From Caprella mutica (lineage: Eukaryota > Arthropoda > Malacostraca > Amphipoda > Caprellidae): a stretch of DNA of 64,000 bases. The notes under the pieces were generated by a model. The model was not told the DNA's origin. It did not search any database and was given only the letters and a program-made list of their open reading frames with translations. The position numbers and the translations under genes were made by a program. The number at the start of each line of letters is the position of its first letter. The stretch's first letter is position 1. Below, piece by piece: positions 11,000 through 22,100 of the stretch. The stretch lies in NCBI GenBank assembly GCA_947561585.1, contig CANNZV010002612.1, forward strand, positions 54,874-118,873. The letters run 5' to 3'.

Positions 11000-11770
11000 C
11001 ACAATTTAAGGGTAGTAGCTAACACATTTTTTATATGATTATATAATCCAGGCATTAATAGACTTTATTTACTAATGGAGGATACACTTGTCATATTCAG
11101 CAAGTTTGCTATCAGATTTAGGTAGTATCAAGTAACTGATCAATAGTTTGTTGACTTGATGCCAAAACTAAGCTTCAAATAATTTCTAGTTCTTTATAAA
11201 TTTTCTATTAACTATTCATAACAGTTTTTTGTACATGCAAGTTATAAAAAAAATATTAATATCAAATAACTAGTTTAATTGTTTTTTTAATTATTTAAAG
11301 AAGATCTGCTTCTTCTAGCAGGGAACCTTAAAAAAAAAAGATTTAGAAGTCCTTCCTCCACTTTTTTCTTTGATAAACTATGCAAAAAGCTAGCATTACT
11401 TGATCAGGTTAGTAACATCTGACTCCATTCAATTCTCATCTCCATTCAGACTGGGAAAACTGTATTTATTATTTGTGTAATTCACCATTTTGCTCCCAGT
11501 TGTGTGTAAACTACTTAATATAACTTGGTATCTTGAGTTGACGATGAAATTAAAGATTTTCAAATAAAAGAAGCTTATTATTTCTTCCCAATGCAGTAAA
11601 AAAATAGTGTAAAAACTAATTTCCATAAGTAATGTTTTCGCTCTCATTACAGTGACAAGGTACAATGCACTTGTGTGGCGAAAGTTAATAAAATGCATGG
11701 CAAATTAAATCAAATTAAAAAAAGTCACTTCTATATTAGTGAAAATGGTCGCACCATCCCAATTTCTCCC
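11000..11770. other. spacer, nothing recognised
   Basis: AT-rich. Short open frames (such as one near 11429-11698, minus strand) show no family motif. Confidence 0.5.
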
Positions 11771-12054
11771 ACCACACACAGAGAAAGGATTAGTTGAATC
11801 AAATCATATTTGATTTGTTTTGACAAAATTTTATGGTTTATCTGTGCGCCTACCTACGTGGTGAGTTGCAGGTACTTTTTAATATGAGTTAAATTGACGT
11901 TGGTTAAAACAACACATATGTGAGTTGATTATTTTTAATTCCCGAAGGTCACAACAACTACCTGTGATAGTCAAAACTGCTCGTGCTGGTTGAACCAATT
12001 ATATGTAATGGTTATAACAACTGCAGAACAAGGTTACATCAACTACTTGAGTAT

Positions 12055-12355
12055 GTTTCTCCAATCACTCCTATGTGTTATACCAACTACTCGTGTAGGT
12101 TATACCAACTGCTTGTGTAGGTTATACCAACTACTCGTGTAGGTTATACCATCTACTCGTGTAGGTTATATCAACTACTCGGTTAGGTTATATCAACTAC
12201 TCGTGTTGGTTATATCAACTACTCGTGTAGGTTATACCAACTGCTTGTGTAGGTTATATCAACTACTTGGTTAGGTTATATCAACTACTCGTGTTGGTTA
12301 TATCAACTACTCGTGTAGGTTATATCATCTTCTCGTGTTGGTTATATCAACTACT
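12055..12355. repeat. 22-bp minisatellite, inverted copy
   Basis: About 13 copies of the complement of the unit seen at 1-415 (TATACCAACTACTCGTGTAGG type). Confidence 0.9.
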
Positions 12356-12419
12356 TGTAAACTAAGTAAATGTATATCAACTATTATAGTGTAGGTTGAA
12401 ATATCGGTCTGGTTAGCAG

Positions 12420-14035
12420 TAGCCAGACTTTTTACAAGACTTATTCATTCACTATATTTACTCTATTAAATTATAATCTCGAGTTATGTCCCGGTATCAA
12501 TTAGATTAGACTATTTATTTTCTAGGACCAAATCCAACATGTTCACATTTATTTTCTGCTTTTGCTTCTGTGATATGCATACTATTTTAATTTGAAAAAA
12601 TAATTGATCACCTACACCTATCCTTGCTTTTTGAAATGTTTTCGATCCGATGAATTGATATATGGTTATCAGTTTTAAATTAATAGATTAGATTGAATAA
12701 GTAATCTCATCAGGTCAGTTTATAAATAAGTAGTTAGATGACATAAATAACATTACGTAGTGATAAATAGGTAGACTAGATGAATTAATTAACCAGGCTA
12801 GATTACAAAAGTTGATAAATCTTTGATATGCTGCAATTGTACTATAACTTAATGAATAATAAATTAATGATAAAGCCTTTATCTTCTAAACCATATTTTA
12901 ATGCAATTCATCTTACTCATAGGCACTGATATTGAAATATGCTAATAGAATTACCAAGGTCAAATTGAAAACGAAATATAAACATTTAAGTTTTAGATTT
13001 ATTATTTAGAAGTACAATTTGAATTCTCGTCACTTTCTTTCGCGACTGTAGGATGCCAATTCCTGAAATAAGAGATTCGTATATTAATATATATTGAATA
13101 GAAATTCACAGTATCGTTCATATACATTATCAATAACATCACCTACTCTTTTTCCTTTTGTGATGAGATAGCGAAAGCTTCGATATTCTTTTCATGTCTG
13201 GAATCCATAAAAGCATATGAAAAAGTAAGAGCTAATCATATTGCAAATACATATTTAAAAATCATCTAATATTTTCAAATACTTACTTTGACCTAGCATA
13301 ATAATTTGTTCCTGAACAATTCAAAGGAATTGAAGAGGACTCCGATAGTTGATGACGTTGATCTACTTCATCAATTCTTCATCAAGATCTGAAAGTAGAT
13401 TCAGAAAATATAGAAAACCATATATTAATAAAGAAATGAAAAGAATTATTAACTGAGAATTCTTTCATATAGGTAAATTATTTATATAAAATGTTAAACT
13501 AATTATAAATCTTCAGATGCAGTATAAATTTAGCTCTAATAAATGCAATGGATTTTTCTAGCTAATCCTCATAATTTTGTTCATTATACACTCATAATTT
13601 AGACTTTAATTAAATACCAAGAAAGTATACTATATCAAAAGGCTCACCTCTGGATGGAGTTCTCCCTGCTAAATCCCTGGACGGTGTTCTCCTCCGACTA
13701 CCTCCCTGGATGGAGTTCTTCCAGTCATAGAAAACTAGGGTCAAGTAGGTAAATTGCGGCACTTTAACTAACTGCGGTCTCTTATCTTAGAAACATTAAT
13801 AACCATCATGACTTCAAGGCACTCGTGAAATGGATAGAATCTATCATAAATTGAGCTTAAATTATGATGTTCAACAATTCAGTATATAGCTAAACTAATT
13901 TCAGAATGATTTTGAGACTCTCTTAATAGGGTCACAATTAGAAATTAAAGAACCGAATTTACCTGTGTAACCCTACCTATAGGTACACCAACTAGTTTTA
14001 AAATATATAGATTAGCAGACCACTTTACTTAAGAT
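12420..14035. other. interior of family A element, no gene
   Basis: No conserved frame is seen. A short triplicated motif around CCTGGATGGAGTTCT occurs at 13650-13725. Confidence 0.4.
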
Positions 14036-14039
14036 ACTA

Positions 14040-14197
14040 GGATAAGTTCCGAAATATCGGACGGCTCCACATTTTCGGTCGCGTAAGAAAAACTATATTA
14101 AATTAACTTTTATTTTAATTAGCTATTAGGTAGCTATATACTATATTTCATACGTGACCGAAAATTTGAAATCGCCTGATAATTTGGAACTTACCCT
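14040..14197. mobile_element. MITE family M (GGGTAAGTTCC... TIR), copy a
   Basis: The left end GATAAGTTCCGAAATATCGG and the complement of the right end (GGGTAAGTTCCAAATTATC) pair over about 55 bp, including CATTTTCGGTC. The same termini occur at 30639-30820 and 33185-33676. Confidence 0.75.
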
Positions 14198-14619
14198 ATT
14201 CTGAGGACAGCGCAGTAACTGCCTAGCCTATGTAGAAGGTATTGACAATGAAAAAAAAAAACAGCTAGGTAGGTATGATGCTTAATAAGTTAACATATAA
14301 TAATCTAGGAAAATTAGTTTGGATATCAGTTTACAAACTGGAAGGCAGTAATCAAAAATTATTATTATAAAAGTTATATACTGATAATCAGCTCTTCAAA
14401 TAACTACCTATATAAAGCCACCAAACTATCAATCACCAATATTTTAGAATATTTAGGCAGACATTTATCAATTTATTAATGGAATTAATTAATAATCGAT
14501 CGGCAGCGATAATACTATTTAATGCATATAACGCTATTCTTTGCACTTGAACTAAAATGGTATTGAGGAGCTTCACATTCAACACGTAACACACTTGAAA
14601 CAAGATTTGAACTGTAAAG

Positions 14620-15700
14620 TGTCAACCGATTAATTCGCTTTGAGGAAAGCATAAGTTGCCACCTACTCATTTGATTGAACTCACACCTAAACTTAAAAAA
14701 GTAGCACTAACTCTCATAGTAAGTTAATTTATACACCAGATAAATAAGATTAACAGTCTTTGTGGGTTACATTATCACACTATGTCATAGTTGTTTAAAC
14801 TATTACCTAAACTTACAAAAAAGTAGCGCCAACTTTCATAGTAAGTTAATTCATACCACAGTACAGAGAATATATAGTATCCCAGAGCAATAGGGGGGAT
14901 ATTACGCGTGTCCCGGTAGGCTGTGACGTCACATGTCAACAATGGTGCGTACGTTTGTACGTACAGTACAAACACAAAAGATGGATGCAACACACCCAAC
15001 TTTTGTTAAATAACGTTTTCGGTGATATTTTTTTAATTCCACATTACCGCATGCTATTACCCAATCTTTATAGTCATATGGACGAAAATTAAAAAATGAC
15101 TGTTGATGAAATTGCTACTGGTCTTTTTACACCCAAAATAGTAACAAATTTTTAGTCTTGAAGAAGACGATTTATTCAAGATAATTAGATCATTAGTCAG
15201 ATCGGTCGCGTTGGCCGCCATCTTAATTCTCTATTCCACAATTCTGTTTACTATGACGTGACCTCTTGTTTACATTCATGACGTCACAGCCTACCCAGAA
15301 TAAATTTGAATAATACATGTAACTGGGGTACTATACTATTCTGTTTACTATGTTCATACACTGCAGAATACACTGGATTAAGTCTTTGTGGGTTACTATA
15401 ACACACTTTGTCATAGTTGATTTAACTTGCACCTAAATTTAAAAAAGTAGCGTCAACTCTCATAGTAAGTTAATTCATACACCAGATACATTGAATTGAC
15501 AATCTTTGTTAGTTACTTCAACATACTATGTCCTAGTTGTTTTAACATATGTTCAAACTCCCAAAATGTAACTCTAGCTCTCATAGTAAGTTGATTCAAT
15601 CCATAAAATGATTTGAATTAACTATGTTTGGTGACACACACGTCATAGTTGTTTTGACACACGTGAAAACATGAATAAAGTCCAACTAACTCACGTAATA
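14620..15700. repeat. ~130-bp subterminal repeats of family A
   Basis: Four to five diverged copies contain the ordered words CTCTCATAGTAAGTTAATTC, TCTTTGTGGGTTAC and CACTATGTCATAGTTGTTT. The array is interrupted by the MITE at 14859-15352. Confidence 0.75.
14859..15352. mobile_element. nested MITE, hAT-like
   Basis: The left end (CAGTACAGAGAATATATAGT) pairs imperfectly with the complement of the right end (CATAGTAAACAGAATAGTAT). A second inverted block inside contains GTAGGCTGTGACGTCA. It is flanked by TTCATACCA and TTCATACAC, an 8-9 bp imperfect duplication of a word belonging to the host subterminal repeat. No coding capacity. Confidence 0.6.
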
Positions 15701-15759
15701 AATTGATTCAAAGCATAAATTGTTGACCCATTAAATATGATTAAACTTTTTTCTCTGTG

Positions 15760-16287
15760 CACCAGCTTAATATGAGAGTGAACTATGTGATTTAACTGTC
15801 TATGGTGCCTACTACCTTGGTAAATATTTATGATATGCATTGTGTGTGTAAGTAATAGTGTTACTTTGATTTAGCTGATTTTGAATTAATATTCTTCAAA
15901 TGTAATTTATAATTTTTTCAGGATTCTACTTAGAGAAAAATGACTGGAAAAAGGACTGAATTTTGATGAGGTTGTTGAGGAAAAAAAAAATTAGGAGTTC
16001 AATTTTCCCTAATAGGACTGTGTGAAGGATGCAAACACTCAAAACTTAGTTTCAAGGACCATGCAATAGGAAAACAAGTTCTCGGTGAGTCACTGAACTG
16101 TATAAATAAATAAAATAGATCAATTTTCAGTTGTATATCTAATGATAAACTATGTTATACTATTACCTGTATACAATATATATGTAAATTCAATCTATAG
16201 TTTCTAAGAGTGGGTTTCTCGATTGTTACTCGGGAAATAGCAAATTAAGGAATTTTGTGAATATATTCATTAATTATATCTTATCAT
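15760..16287. other. spacer, possible decayed exon
   Basis: A pyrimidine-rich acceptor (TTTTTTCAG at 15913-15921) and a GTGAGT donor near 16085 bracket a segment without a clear open frame. Nothing is recognised. Confidence 0.3.
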
Positions 16288-16466
16288 CAGGGCTGGGACA
16301 ATATGACCTAAAAACTATAGATCCCGAAAATATCATAGACGAAACTAAATGAAATGGTATCGAATACTATATACCGCTGGTGTAGAACCATTCAATACTC
16401 TTTAATTCTCTCCGTCTATAATATTTTTGGGATCTATAGTTTTTAGGTCATATTGTCCCAGCCCTG
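16288..16466. mobile_element. hAT-type MITE with perfect TSD
   Basis: The termini CAGGGCTGGGACAATATGAC (left) and its complement (right) are perfectly paired for about 37 bp, and imperfect pairing continues. The flanks are identical 8-bp words, CTTATCAT at 16280-16287 and 16467-16474. An 8-bp duplication with a CAGGG-type terminus is diagnostic of hAT. At 179 bp it has no coding capacity, so it moved in trans. Confidence 0.93.
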
Positions 16467-16474
16467 CTTATCAT

Positions 16475-16880
16475 ATTATAAACTTTATGTTCAGTTATTG
16501 CCATGACTGTAGAATTACTTTTGAATCTAATGACTCGTCCAGACTTTGTTAGATAATTATATCGAAAAATATGCTAAAGCCTTATAATAATACTGTAATA
16601 TACCAACTTCCAGATATCATAATTCTGCACCACTCGATAACATAGAAGGAAGCTTGTACTTGTGTGAGCCAACTCCTTCCAAGTGCTAGTACTTTGCAGT
16701 TAAAATCTAAGGCAAAGAGTAAGTGTATTATTGTTTCATTCCTACAACTTCCTCCAGTGTAGTAATTGTGCGAAGATTTTGTTTTCTTCATAGTTTTTAA
16801 AATCTTTGAATTGTTTTAATGATGTAAACTGACGGTTTTTTATTTGTGTCTTATCAAATTTTTACATGTTTTGTTTTCCT
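16475..16880. other. spacer, nothing recognised
   Basis: No conserved frame. A good 3' splice-like signal (TTTTGTTTTCCTTTGCAG) ends at about 16887, just before the next array. Confidence 0.4.
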
Positions 16881-16914
16881 TTGCAGGCACAATGCAAACA
16901 CCATCTGAACCACT

Positions 16915-17178
16915 GCTTGCTGCTTCTTCAGTACTAGCTGCTTCTTCAGAACTAGCTGCTTCTTCAGTACTAGCTTCTTCTTCAGTACTAGCTGCTTCTT
17001 CAGTAGTAGCTGCTTCTTCAGTACTAGCTGCTTCTTCAGAACTAGCTGCTCCTTCAGAACTAGCTGCTCCTTCAGAACTAGCTGCTCCTTCAGAACTAGC
17101 TGCTCCTTCAGAACTAGCTGCTCCTTCAGTACTAGCTGCTCCTTCAGTACTAGCTGCTCCTTCAGTACAAGCTGCTTT
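16915..17178. repeat. 21-bp minisatellite (GCTGCTTCTTCAGTACTA)
   Basis: Thirteen copies of a unit around CTAGCTGCTTCTTCAGTA lie in two blocks (CTTCTTCAG, then CTCCTTCAG). The unit is a multiple of three, so both strands are open: Ala/Ser/Leu-rich on plus, Glu/Gly/Ala-rich on minus. The plus frame could begin at a splice-like acceptor (16887) with MQTPSEPLLAASS and ends at 17198-17200. Without homology I treat it as a repeat, not a gene. Confidence 0.85.
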
Positions 17179-17399
17179 CCAAGTTTTAATCATTTTATAG
17201 ATTTGTATTAGCTTCTATTAGTATTTTTTTATATTAATTCTTTATCTTTTATAATCTTTACATTTCTTATTGCACCATATTTTTGAGCATTTACATAGGA
17301 AAAAATAGAGAGAAAATTTTGTAGTATAAGATCTATTGCTTGTTTAGTGTTTACTACTTGTACTTTTGTCAAACAAGTTAGAAAATATAGTAATGAGGG

Positions 17400-17830
17400 C
17401 ATTACTTTGTTTGTACCACTATATAGCCCCCAGGGGCTCTATCCTGAAGCTGTCTGTGGTGAATGGAAAAGAAGGAGGGTGGCGTCCCTTGGGCCCCGAA
17501 TTGATGTAATTTGGATTATGGATGGTCTTTTTTTCCTTTTTACCATGTTTATCATTTTTTTAACGCTACTTGCAGTTCTAGAGGATAGCGCTGGGGTTAT
17601 GCTCTTAAACTACGAGGTCTTAGATTTATGTGTTAGGTAGACTCGTGTGCTTCATTTAGTATCACCTCTTCATTTTCCTCTTCTATCCGCGAGTGCAGCC
17701 ACAGGTGCTTTTGTCCCTCTTCGTCACATTCCTTGGTAAGTGACTGCATTCACGGAGTAGCTTTTCTGCACCCATGAGCTTGTCACCGACGGTGGTAAGT
17801 GAGTTTGTTCATGGAGCCACTTTCCTCTCT
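17400..17830 (+). repeat. dispersed repeat B, copy 1
   Basis: This is homologous to the complement of 30275-30600 over about 350 bp. Shared words include CTATCCTGAAGCTGT, CGCTACTTGCAGTT and CTTGGTAAGTGACTG. A plus-strand frame gives FIIFLTLLAVLEDSAGVMLL and NYEVL to a stop at 17638-17640. The second copy preserves much of this reading with one frameshift, so it may be a decayed coding segment. The protein is not recognised. In both places the repeat sits beside a 21-bp minisatellite of unrelated sequence. Confidence 0.7.
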
Positions 17831-17839
17831 GACTGCTTC

Positions 17840-19050
17840 TCTCATTCCCTTGTATTTAATTTCCTTTTGACGTCAGCGATATGGCCTCTGGTTCCGAAGC
17901 AGACGATAAACCCCTACTAAAAGAATTAATTACCACTATATATCTATTACAAATATAAAACTTATTCCACCTTGTTACATACTTCTCTTCATATGAAGTG
18001 TCTATCATGATTGGTTAAATAAATAAGGTATGAATTTGATAACTATGGGGTTTTCTGCTTAATTTATTTAAGTAGTAATCAAAGCTTTCTTTCATACTTA
18101 ATATTAAATATATATTGGTGTGTTAAAAAAAGCCATGAATATGTATATGGAAAATATCAAGGGATTTGCTTTTTGCGATATAATAAAATGTTCACAATGT
18201 TTATGTTTATTTATTCACCTTAACCACGAATATATGGGCAAATGCTAATGAATAGCAATATAGTCCATCGATAATATAACGTTGTACATAGTTGGTATCG
18301 CCATCCGTAATATAACGTTAATTATAGTTAGCTCAGCCTTATATAAAGAAATATTTGATCTAAGCGATTATGTGCGGATTAGCCAACTCTACTTTGTTGT
18401 TTATGGTAGGATATGCCAACAGTATTTTTAGTTTTTTATGGTAGGCTATGCCAACTATAAAATATCTACGGCAAAACGGTCACTTGCCGACTATAATGCC
18501 AACGGTATTGCCCAACCATAAATGTACAAAATGACAACTATAAATTCTGTTTGGGCCTGAGATTATCTCAAGTGATTACATTTAATTGAATTTGTAATTT
18601 ATATTCACTTGAAAACATACTTCAAAAAAAAAAAATAGAAATAAGTTATTTCCAAAAGCCAAAAGGTAGAACAAAAGAAAAACATTTTTATGTCAAATAC
18701 ATAATATATTCTGATTGCAAATATTTACTAAATATAAATCTAGTGAAATTTTGTACTTGCATGAGTCACTCTCAATTCCAGTGATATCTGAGCCATAAAA
18801 TGAAGAGAGATTGATATGAATTGAAAAATTTATAAAATAAATAGTTTTTATTAGGTCTACCAAATTAAAATAAACCATAATCACATGCTCGAGGAAGAGT
18901 GATTTGATCAGAATAAAGTCAATGCAAGTTGTTATTATTAAAACCTTTCAAGGTAAAAATACATATTATAATAGGTTATAAATATTATAAATAAATTTCT
19001 GCATTAACATTTTGATAGCTTCAACTTTCTTAAATGAATATTGAAAATTT
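17840..19050. other. spacer with short tandem motifs
   Basis: No gene. Degenerate ATATAACGTT and TATGCCAAC words recur at 18270-18500. A minus-strand AATAAA (plus TTTATT near 18846-18852) could serve the gene that ends at 19056. Confidence 0.4.
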
Positions 19051-19055
19051 TAAGT

Positions 19056-19187
19056 TCATATCCGTACACGTGCATTTTGGCAGGTACCAGCTTCGTTGGC
19101 ACGTGGAGATTTTCTTTGCGAGTTGAGGCAAACGAAAGCTTCATTGCAGGCGCCGAACTGTCCCCATTCACCACCACAAGGTTCATT
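19056..19187 (-). CDS. IGFBP-domain gene, exon 3
   Basis: The acceptor GATTCAG precedes AATGAACC. Forty-three codons follow, with four cysteines (NEPCGGEWGQFGACNEAFVC, then AGTC), and TGA at 19056-19058. Choosing the CAG at 19188-19190, rather than the earlier TAG, keeps frame with exon 2. Confidence 0.78.
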   Translation of the reverse strand, partial: NEPCGGEWGQFGACNEAFVCLNSQRKSPRANEAGTCQNARVRI

Positions 19188-22100
19188 CTGAATCTAGGGA
19201 AAAAAATCAAATATTTATATTGAATATAGTACATTCACTCATTTTGAATGGTTTCATCATTCTACATATTATATGCCTCCATAAAAATTGTTATCGACAG
19301 GAGATAAGTGACTTTCAACATCAACTAGGAGTCGGTGACTGTATAATGTATATATGTGTATATGGAACAGATTTTCATCCACTGCTTCTTAAAGTTCTTT
19401 GTATCTAATTTCACCAATTTATTTAGCTCGGGCATATTCGTGAGTATATTTGAGAGACTACTAGACATTTTTATTTCTAAATACCGATACTAACCTTGTT
19501 GCAGAATGGGCAGCACTGGCAAGTCTGCCTGTGGGTGCCTCTGTTTCCGCAGTCCAAAGATTCGTCACATCCAGGATTATCGGGACAAGGTAAACAACGC
19601 AAGGAGTGAGTCAATCTGTAAAGAGTAATAACATTCAAAAAACATGAAGGCAATGGTAAAATAATTATTATATACTGGATGCAATATCGCTGATGTCAAA
19701 AAGGAAATTAGATATACAAATACTTTTAAATCGTTAGCAATGAACGAAAATACTGTATCTTGGTATATTTTTCTCCGTCTCTTATTGTACTATTAACAGG
19801 TAAAAATCTATTTTGAACTGATGGACATAGTTTAAGAACATGTAAGCAAAGAGTGAAGGTGATTATATTTTGGCATTGCGCGAAGGTTATTATTCTTAGA
19901 GATAACTCTGTGATTTTACTTACTAAAAGGCAGTGAATAAAAGGAAAAATTCATAATGGTAGACATTTTAATACAGGGTGTTTACATTTCTTCCTTAGAA
20001 ACTATTCTCAAATAGAACAACTTCAGTTACATTTTGATCTCTCGAAGTTTTCACTATGAATATTCATTCTTCGCTTGTTCATTGCATGGTTGAGGCCCGC
20101 TTCACACTTGCATTTTAACATTGCGAAAAAAACTCTTCTTAAAATGTGTTCACACGTGTGTCTTTTTTTTATCTCTAAAGTGAAAATTTAATGTGATTTT
20201 TCTATCTGAAAAAAAAACGCAAGTGTAAACACATTTTAAGAAAAGCTTTTTTTCCGCGGTTTAAAAAATGCAAATGTGAAACGGGCCTTAACCATGCAAT
20301 GAACAAGCAAAAATGAATATTCCTAGTGAAAACGTCAATGAGATCAAAATGTCACTGAAGTTGTTTTATTTCCAAATAGTTTCCAAGGAAGAAGTGTAAA
20401 CACTCTATATTATAATGTCTACTATAATTATTATTTTATCCTTTTATTCACTGCTTTTTGGTAAGTAAAAACACAGAGTTAGCTCTAAGAAAAACCGTCG
20501 CGCAATGACCAATATAATCACCCTCACTCTTTGCTTACCTGTTCTTAAACTATAACCGTCAGTTCAACATTGATTTTACCAGTTAATAGGACAAAAATAG
20601 GCAGAGAAAAAGAGACCAAGACTCAGTTTTTTCGTCTATTCACTATTGGCTAACGATTTATAAGTATTTGAAAAAGCGGAAACATTTTTGTGGCCCATAC
20701 TGTACATTGGACAGGAAGAAGCAGTCAGTGAGGAAAGCGACTCCAAATTACCGAACTCTATTCGGTGACAATGGTCAAAAATAGACTCTAGACTCTCAGG
20801 GGTGAGCGAAGGCGGTAAGTAACAAGTGCTCTTTTGGCACTGAGTGTAGCAGCCAAGGAAAGAAATTGTCTTTCATTTTCTTTCAAAGAAAATTTAGATG
20901 TTTACTTGTTTAGCCATGACTGCTTAATAAATTACGAGAATAATATAGATGAGGATGGTCAACCAATATAAGAACAGTATATTTGTAATGACCTTTATAG
21001 ACAATTTTATCCGTTTATACGGTATTTTTTGTTTATTGTAAGTGCCGTTGTTCATTTTTTTTACCTCTGGCTCTTTTTATCTAGATCAGTCCACTTTATT
21101 TCTTTCATACTTCTGTCTACGGATACTTTAACACTAAAAATTAATTAAATCAATTTAAAACTCCTTTTTTAATAAGTTAGGTAGACCTTGTCATTTATCC
21201 TGTGATTTTATGAGTTACTTATTATTACGCATGCAAGATAACTTATTTTTTCAGTTGTAAATTATTTTCTCACGAAAATTACATTATCATATATCATTTT
21301 GTATTTCCATTTTAATGCATATGATAAATCTACTACCAATATTTATATACAAAATATGTACCACTGTACTTGCGTACTAAAGTATTTTGAAATTTTTTGT
21401 ATATACCTTTATCATACAGTACCATATTAGTGGAACCTGAAGATTGGCATCGTAATTTTTATTGTCGAATAGGGTTATGTGCATCTCCCTCATTTATTAA
21501 AATGTGTATAATTGGTATAAGAATAAGTAGAGTAAGATCATTGGATAGTAAATGACTTAACCGCTCAAATGAATTAATTATTTAGGTTCTCAAATGAACC
21601 AATAATAATAATGTAAATATTTTGAATTGAAATTTCAACAGTAGTTGCATCAGGTTATTTTCTATGATATTTGGTTATCAATGTCCACTGGTAAGTGGAG
21701 CGGATACAGAATAAAAAGTCACTTCTGATATAATAATTTTTTTCTAAGTATCCAACTCTAAAGGAGAAAGATTAAAGTTAACAGAAACGTGTACAAAGAA
21801 TAAAAAAACCCGCAACAACAGACGGATGCAACGATAGTCACAACAACAGACGGATGCAACGATAGTCACAACAACAGACGGATGCAACGATTGTCACAAA
21901 AACAGACTGATGCAACGATGGTGCCGGTAAATTGCTCGAAAGACAATTGCTCGAAAGACAATTGCTCGAATGAACAATTCCTCGAATGTACAATCTCTTG
22001 AATGAACAATTGCTCGAAATGAAACTGCTCGAAATATAATTGCTCGAACGAATAATTACTGTAACGAACAATTTCTAGAATAAGTAATTGCTAAAATGAG

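Larger units (their letters stand above)
11776..15757. mobile_element. DNA element, family A, full copy with nested MITEs
   Basis: The left end CACAGAGAAAGG plus a CATATTTG block pairs with the complement of the right end (TTTTTTCTCTGTG at about 15746-15757, with CATATTTA inside), giving diverged terminal inverted repeats. Inside the left end lies the 22-bp minisatellite. Inside the right end lie ~130-bp subterminal repeats. The flanks (CCACCA left, CACCAG right) only hint at a target duplication. There is no transposase frame, so it is non-autonomous. Two other elements are nested in it (14040-14197 and 14859-15352). Confidence 0.5.

Noticed and set aside
16840..17200. Low-complexity Ala/Ser-rich protein (plus) or Glu/Ala-rich protein (minus)
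   Set aside because: Both strands are open because of the 21-bp unit. The splice-like acceptor alone is not enough to call a gene.
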